From: G963702155 sp963702155
GTDB taxonomy: Bacteria > Pseudomonadota > Alphaproteobacteria > Micavibrionales > Micavibrionaceae
Length of the DNA stretch: 64,000 nt
Direction of reading: 5' to 3'
NCBI GenBank assembly: GCA_963702155.1
Contig: OY969717.1
Span: forward strand, 682,001-746,000
Shown here one piece after another: positions 42,914 through 52,437 of the stretch (position 1 is its first letter; each line of letters starts with the position of its first letter). The notes under the pieces were generated by a model. That model saw nothing but the letters and a program-made list of their open reading frames with translations. It searched no databases and had not been told where the DNA came from. Position numbers and translations under genes: made by a program.

Positions 42914-43375
42914 ATGAAACATAATAATTTTAAACGCTGCGCTATTTATGTGCGTAGCGCAACAAAGCAAAACAGCCACGCTATAGCTGGTCAAATTGAT
43001 CGTTGCAAACAACATCTCGAAAAGTGTCTGGGATCAAAGTCTACTATCACATCAATTTTATTTGTAGATAACGGCTTTTCCGGCACAACACTCTCGCGCC
43101 CCGACATGAAAAAGTTAATCAAGCAAATTAAGCAAGGTGGCTTGGATATGGTCGTTGTGCCAAGGCTATGCAGTATCGCGCGTAACACACCCTTACTTTT
43201 AAAGTTTATCGCATTATTGCATGAGCGCGGTGTTGATCTTGTTTCTGCATCAGAAGACCTGACAATCGAAGGAACCATTCAATCGCCTGAATCCAATTTG
43301 CTTCACAGCATATTGGCAGCAGAAGCAGAATTTAAGGCTGAGATTGAAATCAAGTTGGGAGGAACAGATATTTAA
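42914..43375 (+). CDS. Resolvase-domain protein without catalytic serine
   Basis: 153 residues, only the serine-recombinase catalytic domain. It aligns from residue 9 with the integrase next door: CAIYVRSAT against CAIYTRKSS. The catalytic Ser16 position is Ala, and the DRLSR block is replaced by PRLCSIARN. DNA-binding recombinase parts are missing. So it is probably inactive, perhaps a regulator or partner of the integrase. Its TAA overlaps the ATG of the integrase (TAATG), giving coupled translation. Confidence 0.75.
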   Translation: MKHNNFKRCAIYVRSATKQNSHAIAGQIDRCKQHLEKCLGSKSTITSILFVDNGFSGTTLSRPDMKKLIKQIKQGGLDMVVVPRLCSIARNTPLLLKFIALLHERGVDLVSASEDLTIEGTIQSPESNLLHSILAAEAEFKAEIEIKLGGTDI

Positions 43376-45108
43376 TGGAAACCAGCCCTCAAAAAAACTG
43401 CGCGATCTATACTCGAAAATCCAGCGAAGATGGACTAGAGCAAGAGTATAATTCTCTGGATGCACAACGCGATGCCGGAGAAAACTATGTGTTATCACAG
43501 GTCAGCGCAGGGTGGGAATTGCTTCCCGACCGATATGATGATGGCGGCATTTCAGGCGGCACCACAGAGCGTCCGGCATTACAACAATTAATCGAGGATA
43601 TTAAGGCTGGCAAGGTCGATATTGTAGTTGTTTATAAAATCGACCGACTATCGCGCTCAATGTTTGATTTCCTTGGTCTCATCAAATTTTTTCAGGAACA
43701 CAATGTTTCTTTTGTATCCGTAACCCAGCACATCAATACTGATTCCGCCATGGGGCGTTTGATGCTTAACGTATTACAGTCCTTCGCACAATTTGAGATG
43801 GAGCAAACAGGGGAGCGGATCCGCGACAAGATTGCCTCTTCCAAGTCAAAAGGCATGTGGATGGGTGGTAACGTACCGCTGGGCTATGATGCGGTTGATG
43901 GAAAACTTGAGGTCAACGCGCACGAGGCAGAGACGGTGCATTATATTTTCAGCTCTTATTTAAAGCTGGGATCTATGAACGGATTGCTGGCCGACTTAAA
44001 AGCCAAGGGTCATAAAACCAAGGAATGGATAACTAAATCCGGCAAGCATTACAAACCGAAAAATTTCTCAAAATCGAGCGTGTACCGGATCCTCAATAAT
44101 AAAATCTATATCGGTAAAATTGAGCATAAAGCAGCAGACAAAGTTTATGACGGTCTTCACAATGCGATTATAGAACAACAGCTCTGGGACGATGTGCAGG
44201 CTCTTTTGAGTGGCAATAAAAGCAGCCGGCCAAAGATATCGGACAATGGTGACAGACCGTATTTGCTCAAAGGCATTTTAGAAAATCCGAACGGTTACTC
44301 GATGACCCCAAGCGCCCAAAGAAAAAAAGACAAAGTGTATCGCTATTATGTGAGCATGGAATCCATCAAGAAGGGCGCAAAGACCTGTCCGGTCAAAACA
44401 ATATCGGCACCCTTGATTGAAGAGATTATTTTAGATCGGCTCGGTCAGCTTTTAATCAATCCTGAATGGGTGTCGCAAATGCTGAAGCTCGATGAAAACG
44501 ATCTCAATATTCCTGCGCTTAGAACGCTCGTGCAGGAATTCGGTGTTGTCTGGAAGTCACTTTTCCCAATAGAGCAAGCGCGGATCACGCAACTGCTTAT
44601 TGATAAAATTGTACTGCATCCCGACAGACTGCTTATTCATTTTTTACCGCTGGGGCTGGTCAGCCTGATACAGGAGTTAAAACCGCAGCTATCTTTTGAT
44701 GCCGACAAGCTGACGACCAATACGCCAGTGGCCTTAGAAATACCGATCAGTTTTAAAAAACGCGGCGCGCGCAAATATATCAAGGCTCCCAACGGACAGG
44801 ATATTCTCAAATTGCAGGAACCTAAATATGACCACGCACTGATAAAGGCTTTAGTTCGCGCCCATGATTGGGATCGTAAACTGGAAACAGACAAAGCAGA
44901 ATCAACACTCCATATAGCAGAGCGGGAGGGCATTCGGGCAAACTACGTGCAAAAGATTATCAAGCTGGTTGATCTGGCACCGGATATCACCGAGGCCATT
45001 TTAAACGGCAGACAGCCATATTCTCTAACATTGTCCCAGCTTGAAGATATACCGCTCTGCTGGGCCGACCAGCGGCAAGCATACGGCTTTAGCCAGCAGC
45101 CCCTTTAA
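43375..45108 (+). CDS. int: Large serine recombinase (phage integrase)
   Basis: 577 residues. The catalytic domain has YTRKSSEDG with Ser16, DDGGISGGTTERPALQQL and KIDRLSRS, followed by a recombinase domain and zinc-ribbon-like part and a coiled-coil C-terminus. A last segment (HIAEREGIRANYVQKIIKLVDLAPDI) is an HTH. It would catalyse site-specific integration between attP and attB. Its location at the phage end supports this. Ribosome site GGGAGGA lies within the upstream gene. Confidence 0.85.
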   Translation: METSPQKNCAIYTRKSSEDGLEQEYNSLDAQRDAGENYVLSQVSAGWELLPDRYDDGGISGGTTERPALQQLIEDIKAGKVDIVVVYKIDRLSRSMFDFLGLIKFFQEHNVSFVSVTQHINTDSAMGRLMLNVLQSFAQFEMEQTGERIRDKIASSKSKGMWMGGNVPLGYDAVDGKLEVNAHEAETVHYIFSSYLKLGSMNGLLADLKAKGHKTKEWITKSGKHYKPKNFSKSSVYRILNNKIYIGKIEHKAADKVYDGLHNAIIEQQLWDDVQALLSGNKSSRPKISDNGDRPYLLKGILENPNGYSMTPSAQRKKDKVYRYYVSMESIKKGAKTCPVKTISAPLIEEIILDRLGQLLINPEWVSQMLKLDENDLNIPALRTLVQEFGVVWKSLFPIEQARITQLLIDKIVLHPDRLLIHFLPLGLVSLIQELKPQLSFDADKLTTNTPVALEIPISFKKRGARKYIKAPNGQDILKLQEPKYDHALIKALVRAHDWDRKLETDKAESTLHIAEREGIRANYVQKIIKLVDLAPDITEAILNGRQPYSLTLSQLEDIPLCWADQRQAYGFSQQPL

Positions 45109-45210
45109 AAACCACACCCTCAAATATCCAAAACGCGCGTACGGGCCTCTTTTGCCGTATAGCTTTTTCCTGCATGGTGTTTTATAAATATGGCAGGAAA
45201 GGTACAAAAT

Positions 45211-46179
45211 ATGGACAATCTCAATGTGATGAATAAAACGAAATCCGTTCTATGGCTTTTCGTGCAGTGGATCCTTGGCCTTTTCTTTTTGCTCTGTGCC
45301 TTCGTAAGCCTGTTCGGTTTGCAGGATAATTTCATTGGCTTTGTTATCACGTTGGCTTTAGGCGTTGCGCTTGTGCCGCCTCTAAGGGCTTTGTTCACAT
45401 CTAAGGGCAAGAAGATGCCCACGATTGCGCTATCGCCGAAAAAAAGAAAATTCAAAAAGGAAATGAGCCAGGCTCTCGATGATGGCGTTTTAACCGATGA
45501 AGAAGCCCGCCATTTAGAACAGAAAGCCGAAGAGTTGGGTATTCAGGATGAGTATGTTGATAAGCTGCGGCACAAGGATTTTGAGGGGCGTGTCAAACCG
45601 ATATTAAACGATATCGAACAAACGCGGCGTTATTCGCCGGAGCATGAAAAACAACTCAAAGAGATGGCCGAGCAGCTCCAAATAAAAGGTGAATTCGGGC
45701 CAGAGTTTAAAATGTTCCGTGACCTCTGGGAATATGAGAATAACGGTGTTTTCCCTCTAGAGCGTATTGACCCTCCGATTTTGCTTAAAAATAATGAAGA
45801 GTGCTATTTCGAATGTCCGGCTGTTTGGAAGCAAGTTAAAACGATGAAACAATACAAAGGTCATACAGGAGCGAGTGTGGGCTTTAGGGTTATGAAGGGC
45901 GTTCGTTTTTCTGTTGGCCGTGCTATGCCGATGTATGATGAAGTGCAAGAGATGAGGCCGCTATCAGACGGCGAAATCTATGTGACAAACAAAAAGATTA
46001 TTTTTAACGGATCTGCCAAATCCACAAACATCACGGTTGGCCGCATTGTTCAAGTGCAGCTATATGGTGATGGCATTGAGGTTAGAAAAACCAGTGGCAA
46101 GCCCGATTTCTTCCAAATGGCTGGTGTACACGCAGAATACATATCTGCGCTCATTCACAACATGATGAACAATACATAA
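45211..46179 (+). CDS. Membrane-anchored protein with PH-like C-terminus
   Basis: 322 residues from the ATG after AGGAAAGG (an upstream ATG at 45190 is 21 bases earlier). Two membrane helices near the N-terminus (about 11-55), a helical TerB/SHOCT-like linker (DDGVLTDEEARHLEQKAEELGI), and a C-terminal beta-rich domain (DGEIYVTNKKIIFNG). The last pattern resembles bacterial PH-like domains. It sits just beyond the integrase: a lysogenic conversion gene or the first host gene; not resolved. Confidence 0.6.
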   Translation: MDNLNVMNKTKSVLWLFVQWILGLFFLLCAFVSLFGLQDNFIGFVITLALGVALVPPLRALFTSKGKKMPTIALSPKKRKFKKEMSQALDDGVLTDEEARHLEQKAEELGIQDEYVDKLRHKDFEGRVKPILNDIEQTRRYSPEHEKQLKEMAEQLQIKGEFGPEFKMFRDLWEYENNGVFPLERIDPPILLKNNEECYFECPAVWKQVKTMKQYKGHTGASVGFRVMKGVRFSVGRAMPMYDEVQEMRPLSDGEIYVTNKKIIFNGSAKSTNITVGRIVQVQLYGDGIEVRKTSGKPDFFQMAGVHAEYISALIHNMMNNT

Positions 46180-46460
46180 TATATTTTAAGGCGTTCTCTT
46201 TGATAGGGACTTCTGCGTTAAAAACACTAAAACGTAATGCGTCCGCAAAGTCGCAGTAATCCTCGAAAAATTGAGTCCCCCTAAAATTTTGTTTGGTAGG
46301 TTTGGCGACGGAGACTACGGGCTATCTGGAGAGAATAAGGAGCGCTATTAGTGTGGCAAAAATGATTTTAGTGATAATGAAATCACCCGCTAACCCTTAT
46401 ATTTTCTAGGCTTTTGAGGTAGGGTGATGCATGAGTAGAGACTTTATTATTTTGAGTAAA

Positions 46461-46552
46461 TGGCGGACAGACAGGGATTCGAACCCTGGATGGGCTTGCA
46501 CCCATGCCGGTTTTCAAGACCGGTGCATTCAACCACTCTGCCATCTGTCCGC
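46461..46552 (-). tRNA. tRNA-Ser (UGA anticodon)
   Basis: The minus strand starts GCGGACAGATGGCAGAGTGG and folds as a tRNA with a long variable arm. The anticodon loop CTTGAAA gives UGA. GTTCGAATCCC and encoded CCA (46463-46461) end it. The variable arm and identity bases fit tRNA-Ser. Nothing shows it to be the phage insertion site. Confidence 0.9.
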
Positions 46553-46635
46553 AACTTTAAAAAGATAAGTAATCTTTACGCTTCATGTCATACCGATTTT
46601 TGTGTATCTCTGTCTAGAGAAAAAAGGATTTTTAG

Positions 46636-47061
46636 ATGTTTTTTTATCAACTTTTAATCGGAATCGCTCTTATCTGCGCTACTGTGTTGATACACGCGGT
46701 TATATTTGACCGCATTTTAACGTATTTAGAACCGCTATGCCGTTTACTAAAACGGCACTTTTTTATCGTATGGAAAATGCTGACCCTTATAATAGTAATA
46801 AACTTTATATTTCTGGCGCTTATTATTGAAATATGGCTATGGGCCGGGTTTTATTTATTAGTGGATGCTTTACCAGATCTTGAAACAGCCCTTTATTTTT
46901 CCACCTCAACATTTACAACTGTCGGCTATGGCGATATTGTACTGGGTGAATCATGGCGTTTAATCAGCTCATTCCAATCTGCAAACGGGTTTTTACTATT
47001 TGGATGGAGCACTGCTTTTATGTTCGAAATAATTCAGAAGATATACGATAAGAAAAAGTAA
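46636..47061 (+). CDS. Small two-helix K+ channel-like protein
   Basis: 141 residues with hydrophobic helices near 2-25, 46-75 and 105-125 and the selectivity filter TVGYGD near 97 before the last helix: an Ion_trans_2-type pore. Preceded by AAAAAGGA. It would form a tetrameric potassium-type channel in the inner membrane. Confidence 0.7.
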   Translation: MFFYQLLIGIALICATVLIHAVIFDRILTYLEPLCRLLKRHFFIVWKMLTLIIVINFIFLALIIEIWLWAGFYLLVDALPDLETALYFSTSTFTTVGYGDIVLGESWRLISSFQSANGFLLFGWSTAFMFEIIQKIYDKKK

Positions 47062-47177
47062 TAATGAAAAATACTTTTTTTTACAAATCCGCTTTGCCTT
47101 TCGCCAGATTTTTTATAGGGTATTAAAACAAAATAATCTTTTTGGAACGGGCAACGCACAAGTAGCAAGGTAAAATA

Positions 47178-48167
47178 ATGATCTCATTTAAAAGACTATG
47201 TCAGGGCGTGTTAACAAGTGTGTTGCTTCACGCGGTTAGCCTAAATGGTGCGCAGGCGCAAGATCAAAATTTTGATCAATGGGTTCAGACATTTAAAATA
47301 GATGCACAGAAACAGGGCATATCGCAGGATTTGCTTGACCGTGCCTTTGTAAATGTAAAACCAATCCCTAGAATAATTGAACTCGACCGCAAGCAACCCG
47401 AAGGCAAATGGACATTCGCGCAATATAAAGACCGCGTGATATCCGATGCCCGTATTGCACAAGGGCGAAAAATGTACCGCCAACATCGCACAGAACTTGA
47501 TAAAATGAGTGCTAGGCACGGCGGCGTACCGCCGGAAGTAATTGTCGCCTTGTGGGGTGTTGAGACAAGCTACGGCAACAATACAGGCGGTTTTGATGTT
47601 GTGCCCGCACTCGCAACACTTGCCTATGATGGCCGGCGCAGTGAATTTTTTTCAAAAGAACTTGTTAACGCGCTTAAAATTATAGATCAAGGGCATATTG
47701 ATCTTGCCAATATGAAGGGATCGTGGGCTGGTGCAATGGGACAAAACCAATTTATGCCGTCCAGCTTTTTCGCTTATGCCGTTGATGGAAACGAAGATGG
47801 TCGCAAAGATATCTGGAACTCTCTTTCCGATGTATTTGCATCCACGGCCAATTATCTTGACAAAAGCGGCTGGAACGAAGGCGAAAAATGGGGACGACCA
47901 GTCAAAATACCACAAGGTCTCCCCGCTAGCCTAGCCAATGATAAAATCAAAAAATCATTAAATGAGTGGAAAGGTATGGGTGTAACGCAGACAAATGGCC
48001 AACCAATTCCGGTTGTTGCAGGCATGAAAGCCTCGCTTATTGCACCAGACGGGCTGGATGGTCCAGCATTTCTGATCTATGACAACTTTAGAGTGTTTAA
48101 ACGTTGGAATAATTCAACATATTTTGCAACTTCGGTCGGCTTGCTATCCGATGCAATCGCCCGTTAA
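47178..48167 (+). CDS. mltB: Lytic murein transglycosylase, MltB-type
   Basis: 329 residues with an N-terminal signal sequence ending near AQA. VPPEVIVALWGVETSYGNN holds the catalytic Glu near 129, followed by the MltB/SLT70-like WAGAMGQNQFMPSSFFAYAVDG..DGRKDIW block. It cleaves peptidoglycan forming anhydro ends. Standard chromosomal gene followed by rlpA. Confidence 0.85.
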   Translation: MISFKRLCQGVLTSVLLHAVSLNGAQAQDQNFDQWVQTFKIDAQKQGISQDLLDRAFVNVKPIPRIIELDRKQPEGKWTFAQYKDRVISDARIAQGRKMYRQHRTELDKMSARHGGVPPEVIVALWGVETSYGNNTGGFDVVPALATLAYDGRRSEFFSKELVNALKIIDQGHIDLANMKGSWAGAMGQNQFMPSSFFAYAVDGNEDGRKDIWNSLSDVFASTANYLDKSGWNEGEKWGRPVKIPQGLPASLANDKIKKSLNEWKGMGVTQTNGQPIPVVAGMKASLIAPDGLDGPAFLIYDNFRVFKRWNNSTYFATSVGLLSDAIAR

Positions 48168-48225
48168 TTGTCTTAATCCCTGCAACCGAAACTATAAAAT
48201 ATAAAAAAGGCGTTGTGTCATCATT

Positions 48226-49311
48226 ATGCGTTCTACTATTTTTTCACTTTTCTTGATACTTGTTTTATGTAGCTGCGCGGGACCGCGTGATAACAAAATT
48301 ATCGTCGATAACCGTAGTGCCAATACTACCGAAAATAGTTCTAAAATTACTAAACCAAAGCGCAAATCACGCTCTGTCGGCTTGTTTAAAGTAGGCAACC
48401 CTTACAAGGTCGCTGGCAAAACTTACACGCCTCGAGAATCATATAACCATACTGAAACGGGTATTGCCTCTTGGTATGGCCCTAATTTCCACGGCAAACC
48501 AACCGCCAATGGCGAACGTTTTGACATGCATGAATTAACCGCCGCGCATCGTACGCTTCAAATTCCGTCTCTTGTACGCGTCACAAATTTAGAGAATGGG
48601 AAATCGCTAATCGTACGTGTTAATGATCGTGGTCCTTTTAAACGTGGTCGTATCATAGATTTGTCAAAAAAAGCCGCCGAACTTTTAGGATTTAAAAACA
48701 AAGGTGTTGCAAAGGTCAAAATTCAAGTCTTAGCAGAAGAAAGCCGCGCCATCGCAATGGCTGCAAAGCGCGGAGAAGATACGAGCGGCGTCGAAATTGC
48801 AATGAACGAAAATCGTGCTGCAGGAAGATCGACCAAGGATGCGCTCCCCCCGAACATGAAAATAAATATGGGTAATGCATCACGCCTGAATCCGGATGAC
48901 CGCATAAAAATGCGGATAGATTCCAAGGACGGCATTACAAATACGGCTCTGAATGATACGCAATATCCTTCAGAAGGCGCGCGCGTAGAGCGCCAGGTTG
49001 CAGGTGGCGCAAATATTCCTGGGCATTTAAATAACGGCCGTTTTATGCCTGATCCTGTCATTCAGGAAATGCCGGTAGGGCGCGCACCAATTTTTGTACA
49101 AGTCGGGTCATTTAAAGACAAACTGAATGCACAAGGCCTCACACAACAACTAGGCCAACATGGAAATGCAAAAGTTTACTCTGCCTCTGTTGGTGCAGAT
49201 ATGTTCTACCGTGTTCGTATAGGGCCCATCAACGGCATTCCCAATGCGGATCGCGTTTTAAAAAACCTGATTGCCGGAGGCTATAATCAAGCAATAATCG
49301 TGGTTGAATAA
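48226..49311 (+). CDS. rlpA: Septal ring lytic transglycosylase RlpA
   Basis: 361 residues: lipoprotein signal with Cys17 (LCSC), a double-psi barrel RlpA domain (GIASWYGPNFHGKPTANGERFD near 85, VNDRGPFKRGRIIDLSKKAAELLG near 130) and a C-terminal SPOR domain (near 285-361). SPOR binds denuded glycan at the septum. Next to MltB and the carboxypeptidase. Confidence 0.85.
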   Translation: MRSTIFSLFLILVLCSCAGPRDNKIIVDNRSANTTENSSKITKPKRKSRSVGLFKVGNPYKVAGKTYTPRESYNHTETGIASWYGPNFHGKPTANGERFDMHELTAAHRTLQIPSLVRVTNLENGKSLIVRVNDRGPFKRGRIIDLSKKAAELLGFKNKGVAKVKIQVLAEESRAIAMAAKRGEDTSGVEIAMNENRAAGRSTKDALPPNMKINMGNASRLNPDDRIKMRIDSKDGITNTALNDTQYPSEGARVERQVAGGANIPGHLNNGRFMPDPVIQEMPVGRAPIFVQVGSFKDKLNAQGLTQQLGQHGNAKVYSASVGADMFYRVRIGPINGIPNADRVLKNLIAGGYNQAIIVVE

Positions 49312-49411
49312 CCATCAAATTCTTGTCATTGTATAACAATAGAAACACAAGCAAACTCTTTGACGTATTGCGCCTTATATTCACTCTTATAAACCCGATT
49401 TTGGAAAAATA

Positions 49412-50548
49412 ATGTTTTATTACCGTTTTATATTCTTTTTTTGTTTTGCATTTTTCGCACAGCATACTGTCTTACATGCGCAAACCGCCGAAATAACAAC
49501 ACCAGCCAAGCAAGCCATCGTTATAGATTATAATACGGGTCAAGTTTTGTTTGAAAAAAATCCTGACCAACAAATGCCTACATCGTCCATGAGCAAGGTC
49601 ATGACCATGTATATGGTGTTTGACGCACTCGAACGCGGCGATGTGACACTTGATGGAACATTCCGGGTAAGCGAAAAAGCCTGGAAGAAGCAAGGCTCTA
49701 AAATGTTTATTAAAGTTGGCGATGATGTGCAAGTTGAAGATCTAATCCGCGGTGTCATCGTGCAATCCGGTAATGACGCAACGATCGCACTTGCCGAAGG
49801 TATTGCCGGCTCTGAAAGCGCATTTGCCATGGCTATGAATGTAAAGGCCAAAGAACTTGGCATGAAAGACAGCAACTTTGAAAATGCAAGTGGATGGCCA
49901 AATCCCAATCATTATTCAACCGCGCGTGATCTGGCAATTTTAGGAGGCGCTATTATTCGTGACTTCCCTGAATTCTATAAATATTACGCCGAAACAAGTT
50001 TTGTCTATAATAACATTCCTCAGGATAACCGTAATCCATTGCTTTACCGCGGCATCAATGCCGATGGGGTAAAAACAGGACATACAGAGGCTGGCGGATA
50101 CGGTGTTATCGGCTCTGGCGTCTTGGATGATCGCCGCGTTATAATCGTTGTAAACGGATTGGACAGCAAAAAATCGCGCGCGGAAGAATCAGCCAAGCTT
50201 TTAGAATGGGGACTAAAAAGATTCGACAATAAAATCCTTTTTAAGCCGGATGAAGCTATAGAATCTGTTCCTGTCATTTATGGAACTAAGAAAACCGTTA
50301 CTACCAACGTGGCCGAAGATTTTATTGTAAGTATTCCAAAACTGGATCGCGATAAATATAAGGTACGCGCCGTATTCGACGCCCCCGTCTTGGCACCTAT
50401 AGCGCGTGGAGACGAAGTCGGTTATGTAGAAATATCAATGCCGCATGCAAAAACTCTAAAACGCCCTTTATTTGCCGCCGAAGATGTTCCAAAGGCTGGC
50501 TTTTTTAAAGTTGCCTTTGAAAAGCTCAAAATTATGATTTTGGGGTAG
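49412..50548 (+). CDS. dacC: D-alanyl-D-alanine carboxypeptidase (PBP5-like)
   Basis: 378 residues with signal sequence ending near HAQ. The SxxK motif is S59-M-S-K62, SGN near 121 (VQSGNDA) and KTG near 222 (VKTGHTEAG), then a PBP5 C-terminal domain and an amphipathic tail (FEKLKIMILG) for membrane attachment. It trims peptidoglycan pentapeptides. Confidence 0.85.
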   Translation: MFYYRFIFFFCFAFFAQHTVLHAQTAEITTPAKQAIVIDYNTGQVLFEKNPDQQMPTSSMSKVMTMYMVFDALERGDVTLDGTFRVSEKAWKKQGSKMFIKVGDDVQVEDLIRGVIVQSGNDATIALAEGIAGSESAFAMAMNVKAKELGMKDSNFENASGWPNPNHYSTARDLAILGGAIIRDFPEFYKYYAETSFVYNNIPQDNRNPLLYRGINADGVKTGHTEAGGYGVIGSGVLDDRRVIIVVNGLDSKKSRAEESAKLLEWGLKRFDNKILFKPDEAIESVPVIYGTKKTVTTNVAEDFIVSIPKLDRDKYKVRAVFDAPVLAPIARGDEVGYVEISMPHAKTLKRPLFAAEDVPKAGFFKVAFEKLKIMILG

Positions 50549-50559
50549 GGCGATATTAT

Positions 50560-51237
50560 ATGAATGATGTAAATAAAAATATTAAATATAGCGGCACCTT
50601 CATAACCTTTGAAGGCGGGGAGGGGAGTGGTAAAACCACACAAATTAATAAAATTGCCAATACCCTTACACGTAAAGGTTATAAAGTGCTTACAACGCGC
50701 GAACCCGGCGGCACTCCTGAAGCAGAAAAACTGAGAGAACTGATTACTCAAAAAGATGGCGGCGCGTGGAGCCCTTTGGCAGAGACTTTACTGCTATTAG
50801 CAGCACGCACAATGCACATTGAAAATAAAATCCTACCCGCGTTAAAAGAAGGCAAAATCGTAATATGTGATCGTTTTATTGATTCCACAATGGCGTATCA
50901 AGGCTATGGACGTGATTTTAATTTGAAACAATTGACTGAGCTCAACAATATCGCCACAGGCGGATTAATTCCGGATTTGACATTCATAATGGATATTGAT
51001 CCTGAAACTGGTTTAAACCGCACCGACTTAAGAGCGGCAGCCAGCGCACTTGGTGTAGAACCTGTAGAGGATAAGTTTGAAACTATGGCAATAGAGTTTC
51101 ATAAAAAAATTCGTAAGGCTTTTTTGGATATTGGAAAAAAAGAACCGCAGCGATGCGTAGTCGTAGATGCATCCCAAGATGTATTAGAAATTAGTGAAAT
51201 CATTTTAAAGAAAACATTGAACAGGCTCTCTCGATAA
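50560..51237 (+). CDS. tmk: Thymidylate kinase
   Basis: 225 residues: P-loop FEGGEGSGKTTQ (17-28), TREPGGTPEAEKLR, LLLAARTMHIENKILPAL, ICDRFIDSTMAYQG with the DRF motif. Makes dTDP from dTMP. Its stop overlaps the start of holB (TAATG), a common tmk-holB operon. Confidence 0.9.
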   Translation: MNDVNKNIKYSGTFITFEGGEGSGKTTQINKIANTLTRKGYKVLTTREPGGTPEAEKLRELITQKDGGAWSPLAETLLLLAARTMHIENKILPALKEGKIVICDRFIDSTMAYQGYGRDFNLKQLTELNNIATGGLIPDLTFIMDIDPETGLNRTDLRAAASALGVEPVEDKFETMAIEFHKKIRKAFLDIGKKEPQRCVVVDASQDVLEISEIILKKTLNRLSR

Positions 51238-52430
51238 TGGGTCTGTTTGGCAGTGATATAGAAGCGCCGGAGCAGGCCAATCAAAATTCTATAGATCATT
51301 ACGATAATCATGCGCTAAACCCAGCCAATGCAGATCAGAAAATATTTTGTTTAGAAGGCCCGCGCATGGCCTTACATTCTTATGGCCATGATAAAATTGA
51401 ACAATCATTAATATCCCAGTATTACAATGATACCCTCCCGCATGCTATAATTTTTGAAGGAGTAAAGGGCATTGGCAAGGCAACGATGGCCTTTCGTTTG
51501 GCAAAATTTCTTCTCTCGCGTACGCCAAACCAGAGCATGCAAGATAGTATGTTTGATAATATACTCGAAGAACAACCGGAAACTCTAAGTATTACCTTCG
51601 CTCATCCGGCCGTAAGACGTGTTCTATCTGGCGCTTCACCGGATTTTATGGTGATAGAGCAAGATACGGAAACTGAGAAAACATCAAAAACGCGCTCTAT
51701 CGCGGTTAAAGATGTCCGGCGTGTACCTGCCTTTTTCCGAATGACCTCATCACAAGGCGGATGGCGAGTTGTTATAGTAGATGATGCCGACACGATGACA
51801 CGCAGCGCACAAAACGCACTTTTAAAAATTCTTGAAGAGCCGCCTGCAAAGTCATTATTGATTGTCGTGACCCACCGCCTGGGTCGCCTAATCCCAACTA
51901 TAAGGTCACGTGCGCAAGTCATTAATTTTAAACCATTAAGGAATACACTTATCGAGTCAGTATTAAAGCAAAGTGAACCCGATTTGACAAAAAAAGAAAC
52001 GGATTTGATCCTTTTGATGTCACAAGGCAGCGTAGGCGCAGCACTACAATATTACGAAATGAGGCTAAGCGAGCGCTTAGAGGATCTCGAAAATGTGATA
52101 TCGACCTATCCCAATTTTGAAAGTATCAAATTGCACGGTATCGCCGAAATTTATGCACGAGCAAATAAGGGCGCTGACTATGAAGTTTTAAGATTTTTGC
52201 TTCTCATTATTTTTAAAATGCTAAGTAGTATGCTCGCCCGTAAGCAATCTTTTGATGGTCATGTTTTAAAGGGTTTTGAGAATATAGCATTGAATTTAGG
52301 AGGTGCAGGCCTTATTACATTATATGAAGATCTAGATAATCTTTTTGAGACGGCAGATGTTGGAAATTTAGACAAATACCAATGTATAATGTCTGCTTTT
52401 CAAATGATCCAAAACTATAAAAAAGTTTGA
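51237..52430 (+). CDS. holB: DNA polymerase III subunit delta prime
   Basis: 397 residues with AAA+ Walker A-like EGVKGIGKATMAFRLAKFLL near 74, VVIVDDADTMTRSAQNALLKILEEP near 177-205 and an SRC-like RSRAQ segment near 222. The zinc-binding cysteines of typical delta prime are absent, as in some alphaproteobacterial forms. It is a clamp loader part. Coupled to tmk. Confidence 0.9.
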   Translation: MGLFGSDIEAPEQANQNSIDHYDNHALNPANADQKIFCLEGPRMALHSYGHDKIEQSLISQYYNDTLPHAIIFEGVKGIGKATMAFRLAKFLLSRTPNQSMQDSMFDNILEEQPETLSITFAHPAVRRVLSGASPDFMVIEQDTETEKTSKTRSIAVKDVRRVPAFFRMTSSQGGWRVVIVDDADTMTRSAQNALLKILEEPPAKSLLIVVTHRLGRLIPTIRSRAQVINFKPLRNTLIESVLKQSEPDLTKKETDLILLMSQGSVGAALQYYEMRLSERLEDLENVISTYPNFESIKLHGIAEIYARANKGADYEVLRFLLLIIFKMLSSMLARKQSFDGHVLKGFENIALNLGGAGLITLYEDLDNLFETADVGNLDKYQCIMSAFQMIQNYKKV

Positions 52431-52437
52431 ATAATAA

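Larger units (their letters stand above)
1..45108. mobile_element. Prophage (tailed, long-tail type), left end uncertain
   Basis: A continuous set of tailed-phage genes runs from packaging and head through tail, lysis and tail fibres on the minus strand (797-26402), followed by early/replication genes (27921-42009) and a serine integrase (43375-45108). A tape measure protein and tail tube protein without sheath or baseplate genes point to a siphovirus-like tail. The right end should lie just past the integrase stop, because serine-integrase attachment sites normally flank that gene. No att repeat could be recognised, since serine-integrase cores are only a few bases. The left end may lie before base 1. 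Several late genes are disrupted, so the element may not form infectious particles. Confidence 0.85.

Noticed and set aside
46180..46460. Spacer before tRNA-Ser as att site or RNA gene
   Set aside because: No dyad, promoter-like box or repeat shared with the left end was recognised.
46461..46552. tRNA-Ser as phage attachment site
   Set aside because: The integrase is a serine recombinase, which rarely uses tRNA genes, and no copy of the tRNA 3' end was seen near the left end.
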